Of a stretch of 64,000 nucleotides of DNA, positions 29,201 through 36,825 are shown piece by piece (position 1 is the first letter of the stretch; every line of letters starts with the position of its first letter). The stretch covers positions 1,612,001-1,676,000 of the forward strand of contig NZ_JAPDHU010000001.1 in assembly GCF_031921685.1 (NCBI RefSeq), given 5' to 3'. This DNA comes from Terripilifer sp031921685 (GTDB lineage Bacteria; Pseudomonadota; Alphaproteobacteria; Rhizobiales; Beijerinckiaceae). A program made the position numbers and the translations under genes. The notes below the pieces were generated by a model. That model was given only the letters and a program-made list of their open reading frames with translations, made no database searches and had not been told where the DNA came from.

Positions 29201-29480
29201 CGCGGCGGCGCCCGCCGATGGCGCGGAGGCGCCGGTGCAGCAGCAACGGCGTGACGGCGGTCGCGATCGCTTCAAGAAGAAGTTCGAAGGCCGTGGCGGC
29301 CAGAAGCCGGGCGAGGGTCGTCGTGACCGGCCCGATCAGCAGCGCTCCGATCAACAGCGGCCGCACGGCCAGCGCTTCGAGCGGCCGAAGCCGAAGGAAC
29401 GGCAGCCCGATCCGAACTCGCCCTTCGCCAAACTGGCGGCCTTGAAGGAGCAGTTGGAAAACAAGGATCGTAGCAGGTGA
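26211..29480 (+). CDS. SUV3-like DExH RNA/DNA helicase with low-complexity C-terminal tail
   Basis: This 1089-residue protein resembles the mitochondrial degradosome helicase SUV3. Motif I is GPTNTGKT (25-32) and motif II is DEIQ (107-110). Motif V is ATDAIGMGLNLDVDHIAF (about 232-249) and motif VI is QIAGRAGRHTNDG (270-282). A long middle region (about 300-835) corresponds to the SUV3 helical and C-terminal domains. From about 840 it changes to an Ala/Glu-rich acidic segment, then to a basic Arg/Gly/Gln/Pro-rich tail (from about 980), which suits RNA binding or protein contacts. An AGGTG site precedes the ATG. It leads a row of S4 protein (4-nt GTGA overlap), fdxA and carD, a conserved alphaproteobacterial order. 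RNA turnover or ribosome-related unwinding is the likely role. Confidence 0.9.
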   Translation: MNVPLPAGRAGLPQSRHRPVTAVLGPTNTGKTHLAIERMVGHNSGVIGLPLRLLAREVYNRIVEKVGAPQVALITGEEKIKPDRPRYWVSTVEAMPRDLDVDFVAVDEIQLAADLDRGHVFTDRLLHRRGREETMMIGAETIRPLIERLIPDAVIVSRPRLSNLTFAGERKISRLARRSAVVAFSAEEVYAIAEFIRRQKGGAAVVLGALSPRTRNAQVAMYQNGDVDYIVATDAIGMGLNLDVDHIAFAGDRKFDGWQYRRLNPSEFAQIAGRAGRHTNDGTFGTTGRCAPFDEELVEALENHRFDALSTLQWRNTDLDFSTITSLQASLEREPRTQGLTRAPLAEDVLVLDVLARDETVRRVSATRKDVERLWDACQIPDYRKLSPAAHAELVSTIYSFIVRAGKVPDDWFQRHLSTFDRTDGEIDTLSARIAQIRTFNFIANRPDWLKDPEHWQGITRQVEDRLSDALHERLAHRFVDRRTSVLMRRLRENAMLEAEVTTSGDVLVEGQHVGSLQGFRFTADPQAEGEAQKTLNAAAQKALASEIDGRATRVGDAVDDAFVLANDGTLRWLGEAVGKIATGDHVLKPVVRVLADERLTGASLETVQRRLDLWVAQHVKKLLGALFDLEAGEGLEGIGRGIAFQVGEALGVLERQRVAADIKNLDQTARASLRKFGLRFGAYHIYLPQLLKPAPRALAAQLWALKHGGIETVKGLDEVAHLASSGRTSFAVDKDVPKGLYLAAGFRASGERAVRVDILERLADLIRPAIAYRPGTTPGDPPPGTADGDGFVVTVAMTSLAGCSGETFASILRSLGYHGQQRKGPAITVALIPKAATEPVKPAEAETAPAEGVEAAASSEAVGETVEAAVAETAAAPVEPVAEVTAEAPVVEAAEAAPQEQEAQEQETKESETPATTDTVEAMASETEAATSDAPAAEAGEAAEVVAEEPMIEVWTPHRRHEPRKFDFTQRRPRREDNRNNKGQRPPQGRPGEAGVAAAPADGAEAPVQQQRRDGGRDRFKKKFEGRGGQKPGEGRRDRPDQQRSDQQRPHGQRFERPKPKERQPDPNSPFAKLAALKEQLENKDRSR

Positions 29481-29881
29481 CGATCGCGGGGCGACAACGG
29501 CTGGATAAGTGGCTGTGGTTCGCTCGCGTCGTTAAATCGCGCACCTTGGCGGCGAAGCTGGTGAGCGATGGCTATGTGCGCGTCAACAGCGTCAAGGCCG
29601 ATGCGCCGGCCAAGGCGGTCGGTCCGGGCGACGTTCTGACGATCGCGCTGGAGCGGCAGGTGCGCGTTCTGAAAGTGCTGGCGCCGGGCGCGCGGCGCGG
29701 CCCCTATGAGGAGGCGCGCACGCTCTATGAAGACTGTTCGCCGCCACCGCCCGCGACGACCGAAACCGGCGCCGGATTTGGCGATCGGGCGCCGGGCGCA
29801 GGCCGGCCGACGAAGAAGGAACGGCGCAGCCATGATGCCCTGTTCGGCGGCGATGGCTTCGGCTCAGGTAAAGTTGATTAA
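29477..29881 (+). CDS. S4-domain RNA-binding protein (Hsp15/HslR-like)
   Basis: This 134-residue protein has an S4 RNA-binding domain at 7-70 (RLDKWLWFARVVKSRTLAAKLVSDGYVRVN) and a basic C-terminal tail (TKKERRSHDALFGG). E. coli Hsp15 recycles stalled 50S subunits carrying nascent chains, and this protein is a plausible counterpart. The GTG start overlaps the helicase stop by four bases, so translation is coupled to an RNA helicase, supporting a joint role in RNA or ribosome handling. Confidence 0.9.
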   Translation: MTIAGRQRLDKWLWFARVVKSRTLAAKLVSDGYVRVNSVKADAPAKAVGPGDVLTIALERQVRVLKVLAPGARRGPYEEARTLYEDCSPPPPATTETGAGFGDRAPGAGRPTKKERRSHDALFGGDGFGSGKVD

Positions 29882-29991
29882 GGCGATCAGGGTTGCAATC
29901 GCCGCCGCATTGCGCCAAGAGGCTGGCCGAAGTCAGCCAGCCGGCGTAAAGCCTCTGTGAATGACCGCGCCATGGGCGCGAGGAGAGACTG

Positions 29992-30330
29992 ATGACCTAT
30001 GTCGTCGTAGAGAATTGCATCAAGTGCAAGTATATGGACTGCGTCGAAGTTTGCCCCGTGGACTGTTTCTACGAGGGCGAGAATATGCTGGCGATCCATC
30101 CCGACGAATGTATCGATTGCGGCGTGTGCGAGCCGGAATGCCCGGCCGAAGCGATCAAGCCCGATTCGGAGCCTGGCCTCGACAAATGGCTCAAGCTGAA
30201 CGCTGACATGGTCAAGAACTGGCCGAACATCACGATCAAGCGAGATGCGCCGGCCGACGCCAAGGAATTCGACGGAAAAGAGGGAAAATTCGAGGCTTAT
30301 TTCTCGGATAAACCGGGCGAGGGTGACTAA
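29992..30330 (+). CDS. fdxA: 7Fe ferredoxin FdxA
   Basis: This 112-residue protein has the two cluster motifs of FdxA-type ferredoxins. The N-terminal CIKCKYMDCVEVCPVDC region (Cys9, Cys17, Cys21) and the second CIDCGVCEPECP give one 3Fe-4S and one 4Fe-4S cluster. The C-terminal extension DKWLKLNADMVKNWPNIT is typical of this group. It carries low-potential electrons in the cytoplasm. GAGGAGAG lies 5 nt before the ATG. Confidence 0.96.
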   Translation: MTYVVVENCIKCKYMDCVEVCPVDCFYEGENMLAIHPDECIDCGVCEPECPAEAIKPDSEPGLDKWLKLNADMVKNWPNITIKRDAPADAKEFDGKEGKFEAYFSDKPGEGD

Positions 30331-30483
30331 ACCGCGGCATTTTCGTGCTGCCGCCACGGCCCTGCGCGCCGGGCGGCCGCGGCCGCCGGTCAAGTTCCGC
30401 CATCAATTCCAGTGAATTGCGACAATCAACGCTGTTAAGGTGGTAAGGCGTTAACCTTTGCACATGGCCAAACCACGGCTCCA

Positions 30484-30514
30484 TGCTGGAATTCTTTGAT
30501 TCCAGCAGTATTTT
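30484..30514 (+). terminator. Terminator-like hairpin downstream of fdxA
   Basis: A perfect 9-bp stem (TGCTGGAAT 30484-30492 with ATTCCAGCA 30499-30507) has a 6-nt loop and is followed by GTATTTT. Confidence 0.55.
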
Positions 30515-30524
30515 GTGCTATACC
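30496..30524 (+). promoter_or_regulatory. Candidate sigma70-type promoter
   Basis: TTGATT (30496-30501), a 17-bp spacer and TATACC (30519-30524). It overlaps the fdxA hairpin. Transcription would start near 30531. This is assigned by pattern only. Confidence 0.35.
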
Positions 30525-30530
30525 TCTTTT

Positions 30531-30605
30531 TAACAGTCGTTAATTCCGCTTACCGAGGACCCGCCGTTACAGGAGGCCGCTCCGGTTTTCCGGGGCTGTT
30601 TTTTT
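30531..30605 (+). ncRNA. Candidate small RNA or attenuated carD leader
   Basis: The segment runs from the inferred start of the promoter above to an intrinsic terminator and holds no open frame of note. It could be an independent small RNA or a leader that terminates early before carD. There is no family match that I recognise. Confidence 0.3.
30579..30605 (+). terminator. Intrinsic terminator upstream of carD
   Basis: A 7-bp GC-rich stem (30579-30585 with 30590-30596, one G-U pair) has a TTTT loop, and a run of seven T follows at 30599-30605. It lies about 185 nt before the carD start, so it ends a separate RNA or attenuates carD. Confidence 0.7.
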
Positions 30606-30791
30606 GCCGACATGTGACAGCCCTTTGGTGGGCGCTGTTGTCGGTCTGAACGAGCGAGTAGTTAATTACTGTTTTTGTTTGGGTAATCGGCGCTCAGTTC
30701 CCATTTGAGCGCTGCTTCTACCTAACCGGATGGCCTCTGTCATCCGGAAAATCACCCCGTCTCCACAGCGGGGTAACCAGGAGTATCGAGT

Positions 30792-32171
30792 ATGTCGTCG
30801 ACCAAGAAAACGGCCAAGACTGTCAAAGCCAAGGCTATGGCACGTTCGTCCAGCAAGGAAAAGGTCAAAACCGGACTGTCCGGCAAAACCAGCAAATCCG
30901 AGGCGGAAAAGGTCAAGTTGAAGGCGGCGGCGACGGAAAAAGCGGTCAGCAAGGCGAAAGATGTCGCCAAGGCAGCGGCCAAGCATGTCACGAAGCCGGC
31001 GGTCAAGTCGGCGACAGTCAAGCCGGCCGCCAAGCCGGTGACGGGGAAGGCGCCTGCCGAGGTCAAGGTCGACAAAAAATCCGCCGGAACAACAACAGTT
31101 AAGGCTGCTCCGGTACAGGTTCTTAAACCTGTTACCGGCAAGAAGCCTGCGGCACCTCCCAAGCAAGAGATCAAGACAACAATCGTGAAGAAACCTCAGC
31201 AAGCGAAAGACGCGGCACCCCCTGCGAAGGACAAGGTGCCGGCCAAATCCGCCGCTCCGGTGAAGCCGGCGGCGAAAGCCTCCACCAAGGCCACCGAAGT
31301 CAAAGTGGAAGCCAAGGTCGAAACCAAGCCGGCCGTGAAAGCCGCTGCCAAGCCCGCGCCGGTGAAAGCCGAAGCCGCGAAGCCGGCGGCTGCGCCCAAG
31401 GCCAAGGCTGAGCTGGCGTCGCCGGCTGCTGAGGTGAAACCGTCCGTTCAACCCGCCGCGCCGCGTCCTGTCGCCGGTGCGCCCGTGCCGCCGCGCACCG
31501 GTCTGCCGCCGGGCCGTTTCGGCGCTTCGCGCCAGCCCTTCCCGCCGATCGTCAAGCCGGCGGCTGCCGTCGCTGGCGGCAAGCCGGGCAAGACCGGCTT
31601 CAAGACGCACGAATATATCGTCTATCCCGCCCATGGTGTTGGTCAGATCATCGCCACCGAGGAGCAGGAAGTCGCCGGCCACAAGCTGGAACTTTATGTG
31701 ATCAGCTTCCTCAAGGATAAGCTGACCTTGAAGGTGCCGCTGCCGAAGGTTCTGTCGGGCGCGATCCGCAAATTGTCGGATGCCGCGACCGTGCAGAAAT
31801 CCCTCGACACGCTGACCGGCCGTGCCCGCATCAAGCGCACGATGTGGTCGCGTCGCGCGCAGGAATATGAGGCGAAGATCAATTCGGGCGATCTCGTCGC
31901 GATCGCCGAAGTGGTGCGCGACCTCTATCGGTCCGAAGCGCAGCCGGAGCAGTCCTATTCCGAGCGGCAGCTTTATGAAGCCGCACTCGATCGCATGGCG
32001 CGCGAAGTCGGCGTCGTGCAGAAACTGACCGAAACCGAATCGCTCAAGGTGATCGAGCAGCATCTCGAAAAGGGTCCGCGTCGCGGTTCCCGTTCCGAGG
32101 CGGCTTCCGACGCTGACGGCGATGCGGATGTCGATGCGGACAATGACGGCGAGATCGAAGCCGCCGCTTGA
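30792..32171 (+). CDS. carD: CarD-family transcription factor with a long histone-H1-like N-terminal extension
   Basis: The 459-residue protein has two parts. The C-terminal 190 residues (from about 268) are a CarD_CdnL_TRCF domain: GFKTHEYIVYPAHGVGQI for RNA-polymerase beta binding, then the helical DNA-facing part with RRAQEYEAKINSGDLVAIAEVVRDLYR. It ends in an acidic Asp/Glu tail. CarD stabilises open promoter complexes, notably at rRNA promoters. The first 265 residues are low-complexity Lys/Ala/Pro/Val with many KPAAK-like units, resembling histone H1 or AlgP tails. Most CarD proteins lack this. AGGAG lies 8 nt before the ATG. It has its own terminator. Confidence 0.9.
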   Translation: MSSTKKTAKTVKAKAMARSSSKEKVKTGLSGKTSKSEAEKVKLKAAATEKAVSKAKDVAKAAAKHVTKPAVKSATVKPAAKPVTGKAPAEVKVDKKSAGTTTVKAAPVQVLKPVTGKKPAAPPKQEIKTTIVKKPQQAKDAAPPAKDKVPAKSAAPVKPAAKASTKATEVKVEAKVETKPAVKAAAKPAPVKAEAAKPAAAPKAKAELASPAAEVKPSVQPAAPRPVAGAPVPPRTGLPPGRFGASRQPFPPIVKPAAAVAGGKPGKTGFKTHEYIVYPAHGVGQIIATEEQEVAGHKLELYVISFLKDKLTLKVPLPKVLSGAIRKLSDAATVQKSLDTLTGRARIKRTMWSRRAQEYEAKINSGDLVAIAEVVRDLYRSEAQPEQSYSERQLYEAALDRMAREVGVVQKLTETESLKVIEQHLEKGPRRGSRSEAASDADGDADVDADNDGEIEAAA

Positions 32172-32192
32172 TCAGCGCTGCAACGCTTTAAG

Positions 32193-32221
32193 AAAAACCC
32201 GGCTTGCGAGCCGGGTTTTTT
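32193..32221 (+). terminator. Intrinsic terminator of carD
   Basis: A perfect 12-bp stem (AAAAACCCGGCT 32193-32204 with AGCCGGGTTTTT 32209-32220) has a TGCG loop and a T run. Confidence 0.85.
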
Positions 32222-32231
32222 GTTGCCCATA

Positions 32232-32345
32232 GCGTTTCCATCGAAACGCGTTTTGCGCTCTGCGAAGATCGCTTAGAGTCTTGTCTGGACGCGTTTTCTT
32301 CACGCGAACCGGATGCCACTTCGCTCGAAAACGCTTTACTCGACG
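32232..32345. repeat. Rhizobiales-type intergenic repeat with GCGTTTC hairpin
   Basis: The element starts with the hairpin GCGTTTC-CATC-GAAACGC (32232-32249), the same core as at 14001-14028. It continues to CACGCGAACCGGATGCCACT, then CGCTCGAAAACGC. The latter part resembles a short element common between genes in Rhizobiales (CGAAGTGG...CCGGTTCGCG...AAAACGCG), recognised from memory. It extends over the last codons of the convergent M48 gene. Confidence 0.55.
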
Positions 32346-33820
32346 ACGATCTTATACTGCCGTCCGGGCTCGAGGCTGGCGCCACGCTGTAAGCCGTTGA
32401 TCAGCAGGAAGACGTCGAGATTGCGATCGGTCATGGCCATGCGCTGCGCCATGCTGGAGATCGTATCGCCGCCCTGCGCCGGGACGATGGCGATATGCAG
32501 GGGCCGCAGGCCGCGCGCTTCCTGCTGTGGCAGACGCCGGAACGAATTGATGGCAGCCAAGAACTTCTTGTCCGTATCGGGCGTGAGATTCTTGCTGGCG
32601 AAGATGATGCGGAAGACATCGCCGCCCATGCGGATGACCGCGACGCGGAAGCGCCAGTCGTTCTCCGTCGCGGTCGCCGTCGCGCCCGGCAGGCTGTTGA
32701 CCGTCAAGGTTTGGATCGTCGCCTGATCGAGGCCAGCGACCCAGCCGGTGCCGAGATAGGCTTCCAGTGATTGCTCCTCGCCGAGGCGGACGTTGTCGAG
32801 GCGCAGCGCCTCGGAGCCGCCGGCGGCGACGCCGAGCACGGCTTGCGCCGTATTCTCCAAGGTGAAGCCTTCCGGCGCCATGAAAGAGAAGCCGAGCTTG
32901 CCATGGGCGAAGCGGCGGCCGCGCACGATGCCGTCGGCGGGATCGTCGCCGAAGTCGATACCGTTGATGGCGTTGAGATAGGCCTCGCGATCGATGGCGC
33001 CCATGCCCGGCGCGCCGAATTGGCGGGCGGCGTTGCGGGCCCGTTCGATGCGCTCCTGCGTCGAGGGATGGGTCGACATGATGTCGGGCTGCTGATCGCT
33101 GTTGCGATTGCCGAGCAGAGCGGCGCGCATCGCCGTCGAGCGGCTCAAGGCCTGCAGGAAGCGCGCGGCGCCATAAGGATCGTAGCCGGCGCGGCCGAGA
33201 TTGCGCACGCTGATCAGGTCGGCGTCGAATTCCTGCTGGCGGGTGAAGCCGGCGAGGGTGAGCTTGTCGAAGGCGGTGACTTCCTCGCTGCGTTCGCGGC
33301 TCTGCAATTGCCGGGAAGCGCGGCTGCGCAATTCGCTGTTCTTCAGTGCTTCCTCGCGCTGGAAGGCATGGCGCGCGGTGACGTGGCCGATCTCATGCGC
33401 CATCACCGCCGCGACTTCGGAGGAATCATTGGCGAGCGCCAGCAAGCCGCGCGTCACATAGATATTGCCCGAGGGCAGAGCGAAGGCATTGACGACAGGC
33501 GAATTGAGGATCGTGACACGATAGGCAGGACCGGGGTTTTCATCCGCCGCCGCCAGTTTCGCCAGGATCTGATTGAGGAGCTGTTCGGCCGCCGGCGCTT
33601 TGTATTCGCCGCCGAACATCGAGACGAGCTGGCGATGCTCCGCCGTGCCGCGCGGCTCGTTGCCGGTGGTGCGTGGCGCCTGCGAAGGCACGGCCGGGCC
33701 TTGCGGCTGTTGATTGTTGTCGGGGTCAAATGTGGCGCAGCCGGCCAAGGCCAGCGCAAGAGCCAAGGAGGCCAGCCGGGTCTTGAATGATCGGGAAAAA
33801 GGGTAGGTGAACGAATTCAT
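32336..33820 (-). CDS. M48-family metalloprotease, lipoprotein
   Basis: The start at 33820 (MNSFTYPFSRSFKTRLASL) gives 494 residues and a lipoprotein signal peptide with lipobox LAGC (Cys28); the longer frame upstream is not needed. The peptidase domain has HEIGH at 142-146 and the third ligand region QQEFDADLISV about 55 residues later. This matches the BepA/YfgC-type periplasmic metalloproteases that police outer-membrane assembly. Beyond about residue 290 there is a second domain, ending in a LysM-like segment (GGDTISSMAQRM...LLINGLQRG). No classical ribosome site precedes the ATG. Confidence 0.88.
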   Translation of the reverse strand: MNSFTYPFSRSFKTRLASLALALALAGCATFDPDNNQQPQGPAVPSQAPRTTGNEPRGTAEHRQLVSMFGGEYKAPAAEQLLNQILAKLAAADENPGPAYRVTILNSPVVNAFALPSGNIYVTRGLLALANDSSEVAAVMAHEIGHVTARHAFQREEALKNSELRSRASRQLQSRERSEEVTAFDKLTLAGFTRQQEFDADLISVRNLGRAGYDPYGAARFLQALSRSTAMRAALLGNRNSDQQPDIMSTHPSTQERIERARNAARQFGAPGMGAIDREAYLNAINGIDFGDDPADGIVRGRRFAHGKLGFSFMAPEGFTLENTAQAVLGVAAGGSEALRLDNVRLGEEQSLEAYLGTGWVAGLDQATIQTLTVNSLPGATATATENDWRFRVAVIRMGGDVFRIIFASKNLTPDTDKKFLAAINSFRRLPQQEARGLRPLHIAIVPAQGGDTISSMAQRMAMTDRNLDVFLLINGLQRGASLEPGRQYKIVVE

Positions 33821-34318
33821 AGGTTTATAACGGCAGACCATAGGATTGAGTTCAACCTGTGGCGAAATTCGACCGATCCGCGCGCGAAAATGGTCGAGGT
33901 TGAAACTCATGGCGTGAGAACGGGCTCCCGCGACGGCAGAACGAAGGAATTCCATCCTGCCACGGCACGATGGAAGATTTCTTACCGTTGCTCCAGAGCT
34001 TTTTCAGTTTTCATAAAGCCGGACGCGCGTTTCGATGTGCGCTGACGCACTGCACGGGTGAATCGGCGGCGAATCTCTCCAAAATGCGAGCGCTTACGTT
34101 GCGGGCGTCGAAGCGGCTATTTGATTGCTCGTCAGGCGCGCTCTCGGTGTCATCCCGGACGCTTGCGCAGCAAGTGATCCGGGACCCAGGGGCATGTGAC
34201 GAAACCTTGGTTGATTGCGAACACGCTTCACCGCTGGGATTGCAGGCTCTACCACGCGCCCCTGGGTCCCGGATCACGCTGCGCGTGTCCGGGATGACAC
34301 CAAGGCTTCGACGTGCGT
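33821..34318. other. 498-nt intergenic region
   Basis: No supported gene. The right third is the inverted-repeat element at 34146-34301. The left part holds the promoter region of the M48 gene, with no boxes that I can assign. Confidence 0.5.
34146..34301. repeat. Long inverted-repeat intergenic element, copy 2
   Basis: The outer 15-nt arms GGTGTCATCCCGGAC (34146-34160) and GTCCGGGATGACACC (34287-34301) are perfect inverted copies. The next stretches (GTGATCCGGGACCCAGGGGC and its inverted partner near 34257-34276) also pair. The loop, read on the minus strand, begins GCGTGGTAGAGC, like the other copies. Confidence 0.85.
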
Positions 34319-35452
34319 CTAGCGACCGCGCACGCGCACGGTCCAGGCGCCGTCGTCGGCCGCATCCTTGCCGGCGAGCGCGGTCGCCAGATCGTCCTCG
34401 ATCCGCTGAGCGACAGGGAGCCTGTGATGATAGGGATCCCAGAAGGTGGCGTCGTTGCGGTTGAGCGCGGAATCGATGCGCCAGTCGATAACGGTGGCCT
34501 GATGGCGCCGGGCGATCGCATCCATGTCGGCCTTGCAGGCGGCTTCCACCGCGGCGTCGCGCGAGCCGGGCGCCGGCAAGGTCGAGATGTGGGTTGGTAG
34601 CCAGATCAGCACGGTGCGCGTGCGGTCGCCCTCGCGGCTCAAAATGGCATTGAGCCAATCCTGCGCCGGGAAGCGCAACGCGGTGCGTTCCGCCTCGGTG
34701 AGGACGACGGGTGGCGTCACCGGCGTGATGACATGCGGGCGATCGCCCCAGATGCGCTGTTGTGCGGCCGCGAGATCATAGGTGTCGTCGGGCGGCGTAT
34801 AGACGCTGAAGCCGTTCGGCTGCAGGCGGATGCGGCCATGGCCGAGATTGGTCATGACGATGCGGGCCGCCGTCTCGATGGTCTTGCCGTTCAACAGATA
34901 GAGAAAATCGTTCCACGGATTGTCGTCGAACATCCAGTCGGGGAAGGCGCGGATGGTGAGCTTGCGATCGGGCTGATCGGCGCGCTCGTCGCACCACCAG
35001 TGATCGAGACCGACGATCATCACTTTCGGCGGACCTTTGACGCGCAGGAACAGATCGGCCATCTGCATCTGTTCCCAGGGCGTCGCCGCATTCATCGCCA
35101 CATTGGCGAGGCGGCTACCGAAGGTCTTGTCGAGCCGGTCGGGATCGAACAGGCGGATCATCGAATTGCCGACGATGATCGAATCGTAATTGCCGTGGCG
35201 AATGATCGCCGGATAGAAATGCCGCTGGCTGGTGTCGATGTTGGGGCGCGGCATCGGTGGCGAAAACGGCACCACCTGATAGGGGTCGACGATCAGGATG
35301 AAGGCTGAGCAGGCGGCGAGCCCGCCGATAAACGTGCCAAACAGCGCCTTGCCGAAACGGCGCCAGCGCGCGCCGTCGGCCGCATCACGTTCGGCGTCGC
35401 CGCGTTTGGCAGCGATCCAGTTCGTCAATCCTGTGCGCAGCGTGTCGAGCAT
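34319..35452 (-). CDS. SGNH/AlgX-like protein partnered with an MBOAT acyltransferase
   Basis: This 377-residue protein has an N-terminal transmembrane segment (about 33-55) and a periplasmic domain. An SGNH-like nucleophile motif IIVGNSMIRLFDP is near residue 92, and a C-terminal DPYHH (about 343) could supply Asp/His. It starts 2 nt after the MBOAT stop and so is the second gene of a pair. In AlgI-AlgJ/X and PatA-PatB systems, the MBOAT exports acyl groups and the SGNH protein transfers them to a polysaccharide. The polymer acted on here is unknown. Confidence 0.75.
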   Translation of the reverse strand: MLDTLRTGLTNWIAAKRGDAERDAADGARWRRFGKALFGTFIGGLAACSAFILIVDPYQVVPFSPPMPRPNIDTSQRHFYPAIIRHGNYDSIIVGNSMIRLFDPDRLDKTFGSRLANVAMNAATPWEQMQMADLFLRVKGPPKVMIVGLDHWWCDERADQPDRKLTIRAFPDWMFDDNPWNDFLYLLNGKTIETAARIVMTNLGHGRIRLQPNGFSVYTPPDDTYDLAAAQQRIWGDRPHVITPVTPPVVLTEAERTALRFPAQDWLNAILSREGDRTRTVLIWLPTHISTLPAPGSRDAAVEAACKADMDAIARRHQATVIDWRIDSALNRNDATFWDPYHHRLPVAQRIEDDLATALAGKDAADDGAWTVRVRGR

Positions 35453-35454
35453 GA

Positions 35455-36825
35455 TCAGAACTGAAAATAGATGAAGGGCGTCGGCGCGCCCTTGCCGATT
35501 TCAAGGACGCAGATGACGGCGATGACGGCGACGACGATGGCGAGCAGCACGCTCGGAAAAATATAGCGCTCCTTCAACTGATGGGCTGATGGAATGAGCG
35601 TGGCGATGGCGGCGGCGACCAGCATCATGCGCCAGGCTTCAAGCCGCCCGGTAAAACCGTTGGCCCCCACCATCGAGGCGAGAATCGAGCCGGCGGAGGT
35701 GAAGTCGATAGCGCGGAAAATCACCCAGCCGACGATGACGAACAGCATGGTGACGAACCAGGCCAGCAATGTCGGCATCGGCCGGCCGAAGCGTTGCCAA
35801 TAGCGGCAGATGACGAGGCCGACGCCGTTCCACACGCCCCACACCACATAGGTCCAGCCGGCGCCGTGCCACAGGCCGCAGATCGCCATGGACATGATCG
35901 TCGCCCAGACGTAGCGCAGCTCGCCGTGGCGGCTGCCGCCCAGGGGAATGTAGAGATAGTCGCGGATGAAGTTCGACAGCGAGATATGCCAGCGCCGCCA
36001 GAAGTCGCGCAGTGATGTGGAGAGATAGGGCCGGTTGAAGTTTTCCGGCAGCAGCAGGCCGAACATCAAGGCGATGCCGATGGCCATTTCCGTGTAAGCG
36101 GAGAAATCGAGAAAGAGCTGAAAGGTGAAGGCGAGCGCCGCCGTCCAGGCTTCCCCAAAAGTCAGCGCCGTATGTGTCGCCTTTTCATAGAGCCGGTCGG
36201 CGACGGGGCCGAGCTGATCGGCGACGAGCACTTTCTTGGCGAGACCCAAGGTGAACAGCACGCCGGCGATGGCGAAGCGCTGCGCGAGACCGGGCCGGCG
36301 CGGATCGAGCGAGAATTGCGGCACCAGCTCGTTGTGGCGCACGATCGGCCCGGCGATCAGATGTGGGAACACCAGCACGAACAGCGCGAACGGCCGCAGC
36401 GGATAGAGCGGCGCATCGCCGCGACGCAGATCGACCAGATAGGAAATGAGCTGAAACGAGAAGAAGCTGATGCCGATCGGCAGGATCAGGCCGGAGCGCG
36501 GCAAGTGCCAGCCGGTGATCGCATCGAGGGAGTTGATGAGGAAGTCGAGATATTTGAAGGTGGCGAGCGAGCCGAGATTGATGAGAATGCCGAGCACGAT
36601 CACCGGCAGGCGGCCGCCCTTGTTCGACCAGCGCGCCAACAGCCAGGTGAGGCCGATCTGGCCGAGCAGCAGCGGCAGGAAACGCACATCCCACCAGGCG
36701 TAGAACACCAGCGAGGCGGCGATCAAAGCGTAATGGCGCAGCCGCTCGCTCGACACCGCCAGCCAATAGGCGGCCAGGGTCAGCGGCATGAAAATCAGGA
36801 TGAACGGCTGGCTCTGAAACAGCAT
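35455..36825 (-). CDS. MBOAT-family O-acyltransferase (AlgI-like)
   Basis: This 456-residue polytopic membrane protein has about ten hydrophobic segments. The MBOAT signature is present: NFNRPYLSTSLRDFWRRWHI, then SNFIRDYLYIPLGGSRHG, and the catalytic His region ICGLWHGAGWTYVVWG. Members move an acyl group from a cytoplasmic donor across the membrane for O-acetylation of alginate, peptidoglycan or teichoic acids. No glycan synthesis genes are adjacent, so the pair may modify a polymer made elsewhere or peptidoglycan. Confidence 0.92.
   Translation of the reverse strand: MLFQSQPFILIFMPLTLAAYWLAVSSERLRHYALIAASLVFYAWWDVRFLPLLLGQIGLTWLLARWSNKGGRLPVIVLGILINLGSLATFKYLDFLINSLDAITGWHLPRSGLILPIGISFFSFQLISYLVDLRRGDAPLYPLRPFALFVLVFPHLIAGPIVRHNELVPQFSLDPRRPGLAQRFAIAGVLFTLGLAKKVLVADQLGPVADRLYEKATHTALTFGEAWTAALAFTFQLFLDFSAYTEMAIGIALMFGLLLPENFNRPYLSTSLRDFWRRWHISLSNFIRDYLYIPLGGSRHGELRYVWATIMSMAICGLWHGAGWTYVVWGVWNGVGLVICRYWQRFGRPMPTLLAWFVTMLFVIVGWVIFRAIDFTSAGSILASMVGANGFTGRLEAWRMMLVAAAIATLIPSAHQLKERYIFPSVLLAIVVAVIAVICVLEIGKGAPTPFIYFQF

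Larger units (their letters stand above)
30331..30791. other. 461-nt region between fdxA and carD
   Basis: No protein gene is seen. It contains a terminator-like hairpin after fdxA (30484), a sigma70-like promoter (30496-30524), an intrinsic terminator (30579-30605), and then about 185 nt of leader before carD. The promoter plus terminator could make a small RNA of about 75 nt. Confidence 0.55.
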
